This document shows positions 8,311 to 18,400 of a DNA stretch of 41,171 nt, piece by piece (position 1 is the first letter of the stretch; every line of letters starts with the position of its first letter). Location: NCBI GenBank assembly GCA_002706065.1, contig PAJM01000024.1:14798-55968 (forward strand), given 5' to 3'. Source of the DNA: Methanobacteriota archaeon (GTDB lineage: Archaea > Thermoplasmatota > Poseidoniia > Poseidoniales > Poseidoniaceae). The notes beneath the pieces were generated by a model. That model saw only the letters and a program-made list of their open reading frames with translations, ran no database searches and was not told the origin of the DNA. Position numbers and translations under genes: made by a program.

Positions 8311-9849
8311 TCAATTCTTTGGCTCTTTGCCACGTTCAGTCCATTTGACGAATCCTGACGACGTATCGGATTGAGCTCGATGTCGCATCACAACAATTGC
8401 AGCTACAACAAGAATGAAGAAAAGCGAGATGAGGGATGAAAAAGGAACTTCATCGAGTCGGTCTGAATTCGCCGTTTCTTGCTGTGTTACATCGAATGTA
8501 AGAGAGCTTGATGCACCATCGTTATCAATAATCTCGATTCGGATTTCACGGTACGATGCAGCTTGAATATCCGAAGACGAGAGGTAGGATTTTCCGCTCA
8601 GCAGTGTTTTACCATCAACAAACCAATAGTACTCAAGTGAGGACAAATCGTTCTCAGAATCGAATGAATCATTAGCAGTGAACACCCAATCACCCGTATC
8701 AGGTACCGTAATTTCTGAGCCGTTCTGTATAAGGAAACCATCGTATCTCACACTAGCCGTAGGAGGGAGATTCTTCACGGTAACGTTGTGACTAACAATG
8801 ACGAGATGACCTCCTAAATCCCGAACAAGAGCATTCACGGTATAAATCCCAGATATGGATGGATTGAATACAAGCCGATTGTCGGCAAGAATTCCAGAAT
8901 CTGCAACCGAACGTGGTGTGCCATCTGGATCAGTTATACTCCACGTAATGACGTAATTTGAACCATCGTATCCATCGTTGACATCAATATCAACAACAAC
9001 AAGTAATGATTCGAAAACCAATTCAACTGCATTGAGTTGTACAACTGGTGGCGATTGATCAATGATTACATACTGGGTTAAATTATTCGAGACTGTCAAA
9101 TAATTGTCTTGAATCTGCACTTGTAACAAGTAGAGTCCATCTGCAAGCAAGTTCTCATCAACATCAACAACCAATTCCAACTCACTATCAAAAGCGATGT
9201 TCGTTGTTGAAAGTACACTGTAATTTTCTAAGCAGATACCGTTGGCTACAGGGCAAATCCTCACAGTAGGGAGTATGTTCAATCCTGCTGTTGTTGTCGA
9301 TTCAAGACCACTTGGTGGGAGTAAGACCTCATAGGAGAGATTCATCAGATTTGAATTGTAAATCTGGGTTGAATATGCTTGATTCAACTCACTGGATAAG
9401 GACGGCCGAAGCACCGGTCGGTGGAACTCATCGCCGATGTAGACAACTCGTCCAAATGAGATAAGATCCGTTTGTTCCATAACTGAAATTTCAACAAAAC
9501 ACGTGCAGTCTATTGAGGTTGTATTGAACGAATGCTGCCACGACCACATTGTTGATTCTGTTGCCACATCAGTGTATGGAATAACGGAATCCAAGTATGG
9601 ACTCGATGTAACCTCAGTCCATTGATCGGGCATTGAAATGTTCCAAATACTGATTTCAACAGATGTAAGAGGAAACGTCGATTCTCCAGATAAATTCAAT
9701 GTTGAATCCGTTGCGTGGTACCCATCGTCTTGGTCAAATGTCAGGACGGGTGTTTCAACCGTTGTTTCATCTGCCCATGAGGTTGGTAGAATGGATGTTA
9801 AGAGCAGACACAAAACGAGCGAAAGTGCTGTTTTGGTCTTATTCAACAT
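8311..9849 (-). CDS. Secreted Ig/PKD-type surface protein with C-terminal membrane anchor
   Basis: A 512-residue extracellular protein. It has a signal peptide (KTALSLVLCLLLTSILPTSWA, cleavage likely after about residue 26), several beta-sandwich segments, and a PKD/cadherin-like module near 365-465 (LPPTASVRYDG ... DNDGASSSLTFDV). A transmembrane helix lies at about 478-497 (LISLFFILVVAAIVVM), followed by a basic cytoplasmic tail RHRAQSD. The anchor places the bulk outside the cell. ATG 9849 is three bases after the stop of the large TSP3 gene, so the two are very likely co-transcribed and may work together at the surface. No enzymatic motif is visible, and the specific function is unknown. 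Confidence 0.85.
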   Translation of the reverse strand: MLNKTKTALSLVLCLLLTSILPTSWADETTVETPVLTFDQDDGYHATDSTLNLSGESTFPLTSVEISIWNISMPDQWTEVTSSPYLDSVIPYTDVATESTMWSWQHSFNTTSIDCTCFVEISVMEQTDLISFGRVVYIGDEFHRPVLRPSLSSELNQAYSTQIYNSNLMNLSYEVLLPPSGLESTTTAGLNILPTVRICPVANGICLENYSVLSTTNIAFDSELELVVDVDENLLADGLYLLQVQIQDNYLTVSNNLTQYVIIDQSPPVVQLNAVELVFESLLVVVDIDVNDGYDGSNYVITWSITDPDGTPRSVADSGILADNRLVFNPSISGIYTVNALVRDLGGHLVIVSHNVTVKNLPPTASVRYDGFLIQNGSEITVPDTGDWVFTANDSFDSENDLSSLEYYWFVDGKTLLSGKSYLSSSDIQAASYREIRIEIIDNDGASSSLTFDVTQQETANSDRLDEVPFSSLISLFFILVVAAIVVMRHRAQSDTSSGFVKWTERGKEPKN

Positions 9850-9852
9850 ACA

Positions 9853-12800
9853 TCACTGACCTTCAAATGGATCGCACAATTCACCTTGGCCTGGGAAACT
9901 AATTGGATTACGAGGGTTGGTGTCCCATTTGAACTCACAGTAATTTGTGTGTCCGTCTCCATCACTGTCAACCAGCCGATCAGCACCATCAAACGGATCG
10001 AATTCAAAGTGATACTCCCATCCAGTGGCCATACCATCGTCGTCGTGGTCCATGTAATAGACCTCAGGTCCATCTTCCCATGCATCTCCATCCGTGTCGT
10101 TGCTAACTGGATTTGTTCCGTTTTGGAATTCCTCAAAATTGGTATAATTCTCGAGATTATTGTAGAACTTCATTCCATCAGGAGTATCAGGATCAATGTT
10201 GCATTCTGCGTTGGTTGAGTCGTTGTATCCAGGGCAATACTTCTTGATGAGACCCGTGCGATTGAGTCCATCAGAGTCGGGATCTTCCTCTCCATCATTG
10301 ATTCCATCGAGGTCACTATCAGCCATGGACGGGTCCATTACACCACGTGCACCATAGGCATTGATGGTTGAATTGTCAACGAGGTTATTGTTGATGGCTT
10401 CATACGAATATCGGACTTCCCAACCATCAGGCAGCATATCTCCGTCGGTATCATCATCGACAGGGTTTGTGTTCCAGTTGGAAGGCGATTCGGCACCGTT
10501 TGCGAGAGTATCGTTATCGATATCATAGGTATCGTCTTTGAGAGAGTTGAGTGAAGGATCAAGGGCCCATCGTCCTTTACAACCATCACAGAGTGGGTTA
10601 CCTGGAAGGTCGAAACCTGAAAGGTTCATTTCATGAACTGCATATTTCTTCTGCAATTGGAATCCACCCAGCCAATTGATCCATACGTAACCGCCAGGTT
10701 CCATTAGGCAACTGTTCGAGGTGCTTTCAGTGCAACCTGGACGATCCCAACTGGACACCGCTACCCAGAGGGAATGCGAATTTGTGTTTTCTTCTGTTGA
10801 TTTGACTTGCATTTCCCAACCGTCCAACATACCATCGGCATCTGTATCGTTGATCAACGGGTTCGTTTCATACTGGAACGGTCGTGGGATGAAGAGAATT
10901 TCATTTCCATCAATGAGACCATCATTGTCTGTATCAGAGTTGTTGGCATGGGTTACGAAATTGTCTGCACCTGCAATGACTTCTTCTCCATCCTCTAGTC
11001 CATCGTTGTCGGTATCGAACATACACGCTGATGTGTAATATTGTTCGCCATTGAACATGTATCCAAGCATGACTTCTTGTTGATCGCTTTCTCCGTCACC
11101 ATCGGTGTCAACATTGGATGCATTTGAGCCCTGTCCGTCACAGGTCGATGAGAATTCAACGAAATCCGATAGACCATCTGAATCGGTGTCAGCAAGTCCT
11201 GGATCTGAGACGACCCATGTCAGTTGGACACCACGGTTGACGACGAGGATTTCCCATCCACCAACTTCGATACCATCGAGAAGGCCATCAAGATCTGTGT
11301 CGCCGTGGGTAGGATCTGTAGAACGGCCAACTGCATTACCATTCTCATCCAATCGAGCTTGGTATTCCATCAGGTTGGTAAATCGTTCAGATTCTTCAAC
11401 GACATTCATCCAGACGAAGAGTCTTGACTCAACTTGATCACCTGGTGCGACGTTGATGTGATAGACATAACCATCAACAGGAGCGACCATGTAGACGGTT
11501 TGCTTGTTACCTCCACCGAGGGTATACTGGCCACGAGCAACCGTTGAATTTGCGGTGACATAGTCACCTTTTTGCACATAGATATCAACGACCGTTGTCG
11601 TAAGTTCGAGTTCGTCAAAGACAACATCGCCATCACCGTCAGAGTCCCAGCCATCGAAGTCTATGTCGTCGTTAGCATTGCTTGCGTTTCGAGGATTCAA
11701 TGGGTACTCGAGTGTTGTACGATTGTATTGTGTTGCCTCCCAACCATCAGGCATGCCGTCCTGATCTGTGTCTTCAGTCCATGGTGAAGTGAACGATGGC
11801 AAACCGTTGGTTAAATCGAATTTGAGAGCTACCTGATATTCCTCAAGATTGTTTAACCCATCTTCATCCCAGTCATTGTATCCATCGGATGCATTGGATG
11901 GGCTTAGTAGCTCAGCGTTTGCTTTTTGAGGATTTGAACTTGCAAATGGATGGCTGTCCTTGAACGAGTAACAGTATTCGAATCCGTCCGGCATTCCGTC
12001 ACCATCTGTGTCCCAATCGCTCGGGCCGTTAAGATATCCATCACCGTCCATGTCGGAAAGGAACCAGGAGGCACTTACCTCATCAGCAAATGGTGCTGCA
12101 GTAGGTAGGCGCTGGGATGGGGGGGTGATGACTGGTTCACCACACGTAGCACCAAGTTGGAAGTCAAGAATCATGTTTGCATTGTTCACCTCTAGAATGT
12201 CAGGTAGCATATCGTTGTCCGAATCTTTCGCAGCAGGATTTGTCCCGTAGGCTTCTTCCTGGAAATTGAGCAATCCATCATCATCGAAATCAAGAACTTG
12301 GTCGCAGGAGTGGCGTCCTAGAGGGTTCTCGAGTTCTTCCCAAGTTGGGGCGCCTTCAAAATCTTCGAGAAGATCTGACAGTGTTTGTTCAAGAGGACCA
12401 TTGAGAAGTGTGCAATCCCAGTTTCCAGAAAGGGGATTGAATAGCATGACGGTTCCATCTGGAGAAGAGACGTTCATTGTGTAGAGAGATTCCCAACGAT
12501 CGTTGAGTCCGCCGTTATCTGTATCTGCACGTTGTGGGTCAGTTCCCAATTCGGCTTCTTGCTCGTTGGTCAAACCATCGTTATCAGGATCGCCATATTT
12601 TCCTTGGGTTGGATCGGGCCAAGAATCGCTTTCATTGCTAACCTCAGCATCTTCTGCTGTGTTGGTTGAACCAGTCTCTTCTTCTGCAAGTTCAGATTCT
12701 CCGCTATCAAGAGGATTCAAGCCATGAGCCACTTCCCAACCATCGCTCATTCCGTCGTTATCGGTATCAGGATCATCTTTGAGCGTACCATATTGAGACT

Positions 12801-13014
12801 CTTCGAGAACATCTGGCAAGCCATCGCCGTCAGTGTCGATTGCTTCCCCAGAGGAAATCTCAATATCAGGGTTGATGTTTTCTTCAGCAGCACTATCAAA
12901 ATCACCTACACCTGAAGAGGTTTGATAAAACCCACTTATCCCTACAAACAGGGACCCGAAAATCAGTGTTGAAATGATAGCAGCATACGCCATTTGGTTG
13001 TGATTAAGTGACAT
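9853..13014 (-). CDS. Very large TSP3-repeat surface protein with an internal lipoyl-like domain
   Basis: A 1053-residue secreted or N-terminally anchored protein. A hydrophobic segment at about 8-28 (AAIISTLIFGSLFVGISGF) is a signal peptide or anchor. Almost all of the rest is built from D-x-D-x-D-G calcium-type loops of the form DTDGDGLPDVLE, NDGMSDGWEV or DSDLDGINDGEED, typically followed by a W-E or E-x motif, as in TSP3-rich adhesins and matrix proteins. At about 472-536 a different module interrupts: VQKGDYVTANSTVARGQ, then VAPVDGYVYHINVAPGDQV, which looks like a barrel-sandwich (lipoyl/HlyD-like) fold. The upstream 101 bases separate it from the V4R-like gene and should hold its promoter. 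Role in adhesion or surface coat is inference. Confidence 0.87.
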   Translation of the reverse strand: MSLNHNQMAYAAIISTLIFGSLFVGISGFYQTSSGVGDFDSAAEENINPDIEISSGEAIDTDGDGLPDVLEESQYGTLKDDPDTDNDGMSDGWEVAHGLNPLDSGESELAEEETGSTNTAEDAEVSNESDSWPDPTQGKYGDPDNDGLTNEQEAELGTDPQRADTDNGGLNDRWESLYTMNVSSPDGTVMLFNPLSGNWDCTLLNGPLEQTLSDLLEDFEGAPTWEELENPLGRHSCDQVLDFDDDGLLNFQEEAYGTNPAAKDSDNDMLPDILEVNNANMILDFQLGATCGEPVITPPSQRLPTAAPFADEVSASWFLSDMDGDGYLNGPSDWDTDGDGMPDGFEYCYSFKDSHPFASSNPQKANAELLSPSNASDGYNDWDEDGLNNLEEYQVALKFDLTNGLPSFTSPWTEDTDQDGMPDGWEATQYNRTTLEYPLNPRNASNANDDIDFDGWDSDGDGDVVFDELELTTTVVDIYVQKGDYVTANSTVARGQYTLGGGNKQTVYMVAPVDGYVYHINVAPGDQVESRLFVWMNVVEESERFTNLMEYQARLDENGNAVGRSTDPTHGDTDLDGLLDGIEVGGWEILVVNRGVQLTWVVSDPGLADTDSDGLSDFVEFSSTCDGQGSNASNVDTDGDGESDQQEVMLGYMFNGEQYYTSACMFDTDNDGLEDGEEVIAGADNFVTHANNSDTDNDGLIDGNEILFIPRPFQYETNPLINDTDADGMLDGWEMQVKSTEENTNSHSLWVAVSSWDRPGCTESTSNSCLMEPGGYVWINWLGGFQLQKKYAVHEMNLSGFDLPGNPLCDGCKGRWALDPSLNSLKDDTYDIDNDTLANGAESPSNWNTNPVDDDTDGDMLPDGWEVRYSYEAINNNLVDNSTINAYGARGVMDPSMADSDLDGINDGEEDPDSDGLNRTGLIKKYCPGYNDSTNAECNIDPDTPDGMKFYNNLENYTNFEEFQNGTNPVSNDTDGDAWEDGPEVYYMDHDDDGMATGWEYHFEFDPFDGADRLVDSDGDGHTNYCEFKWDTNPRNPISFPGQGELCDPFEGQ

Positions 13015-13115
13015 TAAATGTAGCCTCCGCGCCTTAACTATTCTATCGACAACATGATTCGGTTATGAACCTTGACCTTATCTGCTCAACGTGTTCCCAT
13101 CAAATTACGCTACAA
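13015..13115 (-). promoter_or_regulatory. Intergenic spacer likely holding the promoter of the surface-protein operon
   Basis: This is the first gap after the tightly overlapped V4R/glyA run and precedes the TSP3 gene on the same strand. It is AT-rich near the middle of the minus-strand reading (GATAGAATAGTTAAGG), which could serve as a TATA-type element, but I see no clear BRE/TATA pair. Assignment is by position only. Confidence 0.3.
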
Positions 13116-14135
13116 TCAACCGTTTTGGTATTCAAGAAATGATTCAATTTTGACCAGAAATGTTTCATTTTTTGGTTGAAGTTGCATACGGTAGGTGCGA
13201 CCATGAGCTCGCTCCCAAATCCCACCGATGATACCAAGTGTAAATGGAAGACTGGGGCCATGTTGGATGCAGCACGTAAGTTCGAGTGTTGAAGTATCGT
13301 ATTCAAGAATCTCGACAGTTCCCCATCCTCGAACGGCCAGATAATGGTCGAAATATGCATCCCAACTTGTTTGATCGGTGATGTAAACAGGTTGTTCAGA
13401 ACTAAGAAACATCGCTGAAGTCGATTCGATAACAGTCTGGAGTAGATTCGCAAATGGGGACAATGACTCGTTTTCATGAGAAAACCATTCCCTCTTGGAC
13501 GTCTGAAGGTACGGCAAACATGAGCGAAGGAAACGTTCCAATGCTTTGACAGGAATCAGGAGCACACGTTCTCCTTCCATGCGAAGTTCACATCCATGAT
13601 GCTGCTCAAGAGTCATCATCGACGATGATTTGACGTTGACGGAAGACGAGGACCAAGGAAAGGCTTCATGGGGTTTCGGGGGTGGCAAATTGTCCGATTC
13701 CTCCAGCTCCAATTGTACGGTTTGAGGACGAGGTTCAAGCCAACGAATCTTGTATCGTTGCTGAGTGTAAGTTTCGAGGATGTATTGGCCCAAGGCGACG
13801 CAGAGAAGTGAATGGCCACTTTGAACTACACGGTTGGTTTTTAACTCAACACGACCCCATCCCAACGCCGAATAAATTCGTTCCATTGCTTTCTGATTCT
13901 TCCCTTTCCGAAATAATCCACGCACAGGAAGGAATGCTTCTCGGAGTTCAAGGAAATCCACAAATGCATTGACGAATGTCCTGCTCATTGGACGTTGAAA
14001 CATTGGCTCGAAATGATTCCACCACGTATGAAACTCATGCTGTCGCCACACGATGACTTCGCCAAACAACGGATGGTGGATGAGACCACGATCTGGAATC
14101 AACTCGAGACGCTCATTGGTCTCGATGGACTTCAC
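13116..14135 (-). CDS. Unknown protein with two V4R-like domains
   Basis: A 339-residue soluble protein. Both halves contain a similar block: SALGWGRVELKTNRVVQSGH then LLCVALGQYILE in the first, and AVRGWGTVEILEYD then LGIIGGIWERAHGRTYRM in the second. GWG-x-V/F-E-I followed by a Gly-rich helix is the signature of the V4R (4-vinyl reductase-like) small-molecule-binding domain, so I read it as a diverged tandem V4R protein; this is inference from pattern only. The cysteine-rich tail of metal-binding V4R domains is absent. The track starts at TTG 14174, but GTG 14135 overlaps the glyA stop as GTGA, the same junction seen elsewhere in this operon, so I prefer it. Confidence 0.6.
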   Translation of the reverse strand: MKSIETNERLELIPDRGLIHHPLFGEVIVWRQHEFHTWWNHFEPMFQRPMSRTFVNAFVDFLELREAFLPVRGLFRKGKNQKAMERIYSALGWGRVELKTNRVVQSGHSLLCVALGQYILETYTQQRYKIRWLEPRPQTVQLELEESDNLPPPKPHEAFPWSSSSVNVKSSSMMTLEQHHGCELRMEGERVLLIPVKALERFLRSCLPYLQTSKREWFSHENESLSPFANLLQTVIESTSAMFLSSEQPVYITDQTSWDAYFDHYLAVRGWGTVEILEYDTSTLELTCCIQHGPSLPFTLGIIGGIWERAHGRTYRMQLQPKNETFLVKIESFLEYQNG

Positions 14136-15475
14136 ATCCCTTCGTATGCCGGCATTGATTCCGAATCGAAGCAATAGTGCACATGTTGGAAGTCGGATTT
14201 GAGATGCTTGACATCATTGGATACTTGCTTTGGATCTTCATCGTGAATCAACACTCGTGCGTAAAGTGATGCCACCTCTGACATTTCGGTCACACCCATA
14301 CCGACACGAGTCAATTCCTGTACGCCTAAACGCAGTCCTGAAGGATTCATGGCCTTCGTATCACCAGGTAGCATGTTCATGTTGGTAATAATGCCTGCAT
14401 CTTCCAATTTCCTAGCTGCGATTGCACCAGCACCAGAATCCACTCCACCATGACGCGTCAAGACTTGGTGCGACGCTGTGTAGCCACGTGATTCTGCTAG
14501 GACGTCAAATCCTTCGGAAGCCAGTGCTTCTGCAAACGCTTTTGCGTTTCTCACAATATCGGTTGCGTAAGCCTGACCAAATGCTTCGAACTCCGCAAGA
14601 GCAACGACTTTTCCGGCTACGTGATGGAGATGATAAGAAGAGCAAACACCAGGGAACATGGCATTGTTCAACCGTCGGTGAAATGTTTCATCCTCACTCG
14701 ATGAAAGTAGAAATCCGCCTTGTGGGCCCGGGAACGTTTTGTGCGATGAGCCCGTCATGACATCAGCTCCTTCACGAAGCGGGTCCTGGAAAACGCCTCC
14801 GGCGATTAATCCGAGTACGTGGGCTCCGTCGTACATCACAGTTGAATCGACTTCATGAGCAGCATCGGCAAGTTCCTTCAACGGGGTTGGAAACAAGAAA
14901 ACCGACTGACCAACCAGAGTAATTTTTGGCTTCACATCACGAATAAGGGCACACGATGCATCGATGTCGGGTTCCATTCGATCCTCGTCCCAAGGGTACG
15001 TTGAAACATTGAGATCACGCAAACCAACTGCGCCCATTCGGGCATGCGATATGTGGCCACCATCAGCTGTCGAAACTGCGGTTATGGAATCACCCGGTTT
15101 CGCCAATGCCTTCAATGCTCCAATGTTTGAGACGGTACCAGACGTTGATTGAATGTTGGCAAAATTTGCCTGAAACACCTTCTTTGCAAGAGTGATTCCA
15201 ATGTCTTCAATCGTATCGAAATCGTCACAGCCCTGATAGTAACGTTTTCCTGGCAATCCCTCTGCATACCGTCCGTGCAAATCAGAGTTAATGGCCCGTT
15301 TTACGTTCGGCGAAATGATGTTTTCTGAAGCGATCATCCCAAGGCCTTGACCATACAATCGTGTGCTTTGCGCAGATGCTGCTAGAACGGCATTGACAGA
15401 TTCACGAGGTGAGCGAGTTGTCATAGAGCGACCATGTCGACGAGGTTCATGAAGTCTGTGAACGGGTCTGCTCAC
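14132..15475 (-). CDS. glyA: Serine hydroxymethyltransferase
   Basis: A PLP enzyme that interconverts serine and glycine with a one-carbon carrier (tetrahydrofolate or tetrahydromethanopterin). Family marks are LGMIASENIISPNVK, GRYAEGLPGKRYYQG, STSGTVSNIGALKAL, MYDGAHVLGLIAGG and the PLP lysine in MTGSSHKTFPGPQGG. It is 447 residues from GTG 15475, whose GTGA overlaps the stop of the preceding gene. ATG 15424 (MTTRSPRESV) would drop an Arg-rich 17-residue leader and agrees better with the usual family start. The overlap favours the longer form; homology does not settle it. It lies between a large membrane/TPR gene and a V4R-like gene. serA, another serine-pathway gene, lies about 15 kb away. 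Confidence 0.95.
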   Translation of the reverse strand: MSRPVHRLHEPRRHGRSMTTRSPRESVNAVLAASAQSTRLYGQGLGMIASENIISPNVKRAINSDLHGRYAEGLPGKRYYQGCDDFDTIEDIGITLAKKVFQANFANIQSTSGTVSNIGALKALAKPGDSITAVSTADGGHISHARMGAVGLRDLNVSTYPWDEDRMEPDIDASCALIRDVKPKITLVGQSVFLFPTPLKELADAAHEVDSTVMYDGAHVLGLIAGGVFQDPLREGADVMTGSSHKTFPGPQGGFLLSSSEDETFHRRLNNAMFPGVCSSYHLHHVAGKVVALAEFEAFGQAYATDIVRNAKAFAEALASEGFDVLAESRGYTASHQVLTRHGGVDSGAGAIAARKLEDAGIITNMNMLPGDTKAMNPSGLRLGVQELTRVGMGVTEMSEVASLYARVLIHDEDPKQVSNDVKHLKSDFQHVHYCFDSESMPAYEGM

Positions 15476-18400
15476 CTTTTATGGCTACTGGGTCTTCTCG
15501 GCCCCGAATAACTTGAGCGTTCACTTGCGATTGTATGAGTCGGAACGTTCCGCTTTGAGAGGTTCAAATCCGAAACAGGAGTCTTGCTCGGACCAAGGCT
15601 TGTTGAACGGTTGAGGCTTGTTGTTTTCTTCTGAACCATGGTTTGTCGTCCACGATACGCCACCGGGCCAATCAAACGTTCCAATGCTGGAGTGTCAGCA
15701 TCTTCTTCTTTGGGTCGCTTGAGCCACCAACCCGAGGAGAGAATCGATAGTTTCCCAGGCCGATTCTTCGAAATCGAAAGCGCATTACGCTTGAGTCTTG
15801 AACGAATTGTCTTATCGGAGTCTTTGGGCAAGCGCTCGGTCAACCAACCCGGCAACCCAATATCAAGCACCACTCCGTTGACCGTTACAAGTATGCCTGA
15901 AAGAAGGAGGTGTGTTCCTACTGGAATGTTTTCTCTGCTTGGTTTTACTTTCGAACGCTTCATCATCTTCGCATATTCGACCAGTGAACGCTGGTCACGA
16001 TGTTTGATTTGTTTCCGTTGTTGACGGTTGAATCTGTGGAGACCGAACTGGAGAACAAACAACGTCACAGCAGCAACAGCACCCTCTACTGGCCCATATA
16101 CAGAATCCAATCCGATCCCGGTAACAACAAAAATCATGGGAAGCAAGACAAATTGAATGATCTTGTAAAACAATGATGGAGAATACCGGGGCGTCATTCT
16201 ACGTCGTACGGCTTCGTGACTCACAATCATTACATTTGCATTGATTGCCTCATCGATTCCACCTTTGGTCGCCAAACCTGCAACGGGGTTGACAGGTGCG
16301 TCATCCAACCAGCGACGAAGTGATTTGCCTTTTTCGAGGACAAGGGATACTTCGATGTCTTCTGCATCGGCTTCATGGCCAAGGATGACCGACAAGGCCT
16401 TGACGCGAGGATCGTTCACGTCACTCTCACGAAGCTCTTTGTAAATCGAAAGTGCTTGGTGCCAATCTCCGCGGTCAAGTAAACACAAGGCAGCAGCAAT
16501 GCGGGGTCGGACACCAAGCGGGTCTTGCTTTACTGCATCAAGCGCCAACTCCAATGCGTCATCATGGCGGCGTTGCATTCGAAGAGTTGCGATGTTTGAA
16601 ATGGCTGAAATAAGCGAAATTCGGTCAGTGTGTTGTATTGCTTCTTTGGAGTGTGATGGGGCCCAATAGCGCAACATTCGCATTTTCTCATTGAGGTGAT
16701 CGATCGTTGAATTGTTTTCCCAATCCCATAAATCGTCCTCATCGACACTCCCCTGCCATGGGTCAAGCCATTCGCAGATGAAGGCAAGTAGTTCTGGCTC
16801 ATCGTACCCTTCGGGTTGTTGGAGACCCCGCAATGCTCCACGTGCAGCATCCAAGCGACGGGTTGCAATGTAGCCTGTTGCGATAAGCATTCGAGCCTCA
16901 TCATCGTCACCACCGGATTGAGCCAAGACTTTTTTTGCCTCTTCAATTGATTTCGGCCAAAGACCTCGAATTGCACATTCCCACATTTTTGCACGGGCTT
17001 TTTCATGGCGAACAAGTGATTGATCGCCATCAATGGATTGCTTTTGGAATCGGATCAAACCATCAAGGTCTTCTTGCAAAGCAGCATTGTCGATGTATTC
17101 CCGCATCCAGTCACCACCAGCCAACATAACGGCACCTTCTCGACGCTCTTCGGGATCCAGATCAAAACGAATCTGACGAAGTGGGGAGAGACGGGCGATT
17201 GAGAGAAGCCAAGTGAACAAGAAAACAGCGTTACCAACTGCAATGAACATCCATGTGGCGAGGAGGCGCATCTCTTCATTGAATCCTTGATTTTCAAGGT
17301 TCGAGGTAAAGGGCATCAAATCTCCAAATTCTTTGTAGCAAACAAGTATCAAGAGCAAGACAGTGTACCCGGAAAACCCAGCGAATGCAAAGGCGATTTG
17401 GCGTCCTTGTGCGGCTTCTTCAGTGCGGATTTCACGGGGAGTGTCCAACGTGACACCAAACATTCCACCGAAGGTTTGGCCACCGAGAATAAGGTTGCGA
17501 GTAAGTTCAAAAATAAACGCCAATCCAACAATCGCAATGTTTAGGGAGAGATACAATGAGAGGAACTGTGGCATCGATTTGATGAATTCCCAGTGGAATA
17601 GGAACTCAGAGATAAGGTCGATTCGTTCGTAAATTGAATGCCCAATGATACCTCCGAAATTGAGAATTTCTTCAGCATTCGAAGGCCGGTTATAGAGAAC
17701 GTGGAATACCGTCACGATTCCGTTGAGCGCTGTAACTGGCATCGTTATGAGGAACAATACGAGAAGAAGTGAAAACAATCGATTAACGAACGATGGTTTG
17801 TCGGGATCGATTGGATTTCTTCGACCATTTGCTGTTCTCCACTTGTTGAGAAGCAGCATGTTCCATGAAGCACCCATGATTCGACCATAAGCGAGAATGG
17901 TTGGCGCCATGAACACGAGCATCGTAATAGCAAGCCATACGGGAGTGACTTTGCCGTTGTTTTGATTCATTCCGTAAACGATGGTAATGATTGTTGCTGT
18001 GATCAGAATACTCAGTGTCAGTATACGACGAATACCTGTTCCGATGGTTGTCGCTCCGATTCTTGTGTCACCCTTGCCTGCAAGTTGGGCGTTCATGGTC
18101 TCCCAAGGTGAAATTATGATTGGAATCAATACAAACAGACCGATAATCCATAGGTTTGGTTCGAAATAGGTCTCTGGTAAGAACAACAATTCAGCGATCA
18201 GAAGCAATACACCCAACATGCCCATCATGTACAAGCCAACGCCAAAGGCGACACGACCTTGTTGGAGGATATCGCGAGCATCTTCTGTGGTTCTTGTCAA
18301 GCGATGAACTTCGTACAGATTATCATCGATTTCAAACGCGACCTGAAGAGCAGAAAGTTGACGTGGAACAAAGAATTTCCACAAAATGGCTGCGATGAAA

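Noticed and set aside
14136-14174. TTG start of the V4R-like protein given by the track
   Set aside because: GTG 14135 makes the same GTGA overlap with glyA as seen at other junctions and avoids 13 residues encoded over glyA.
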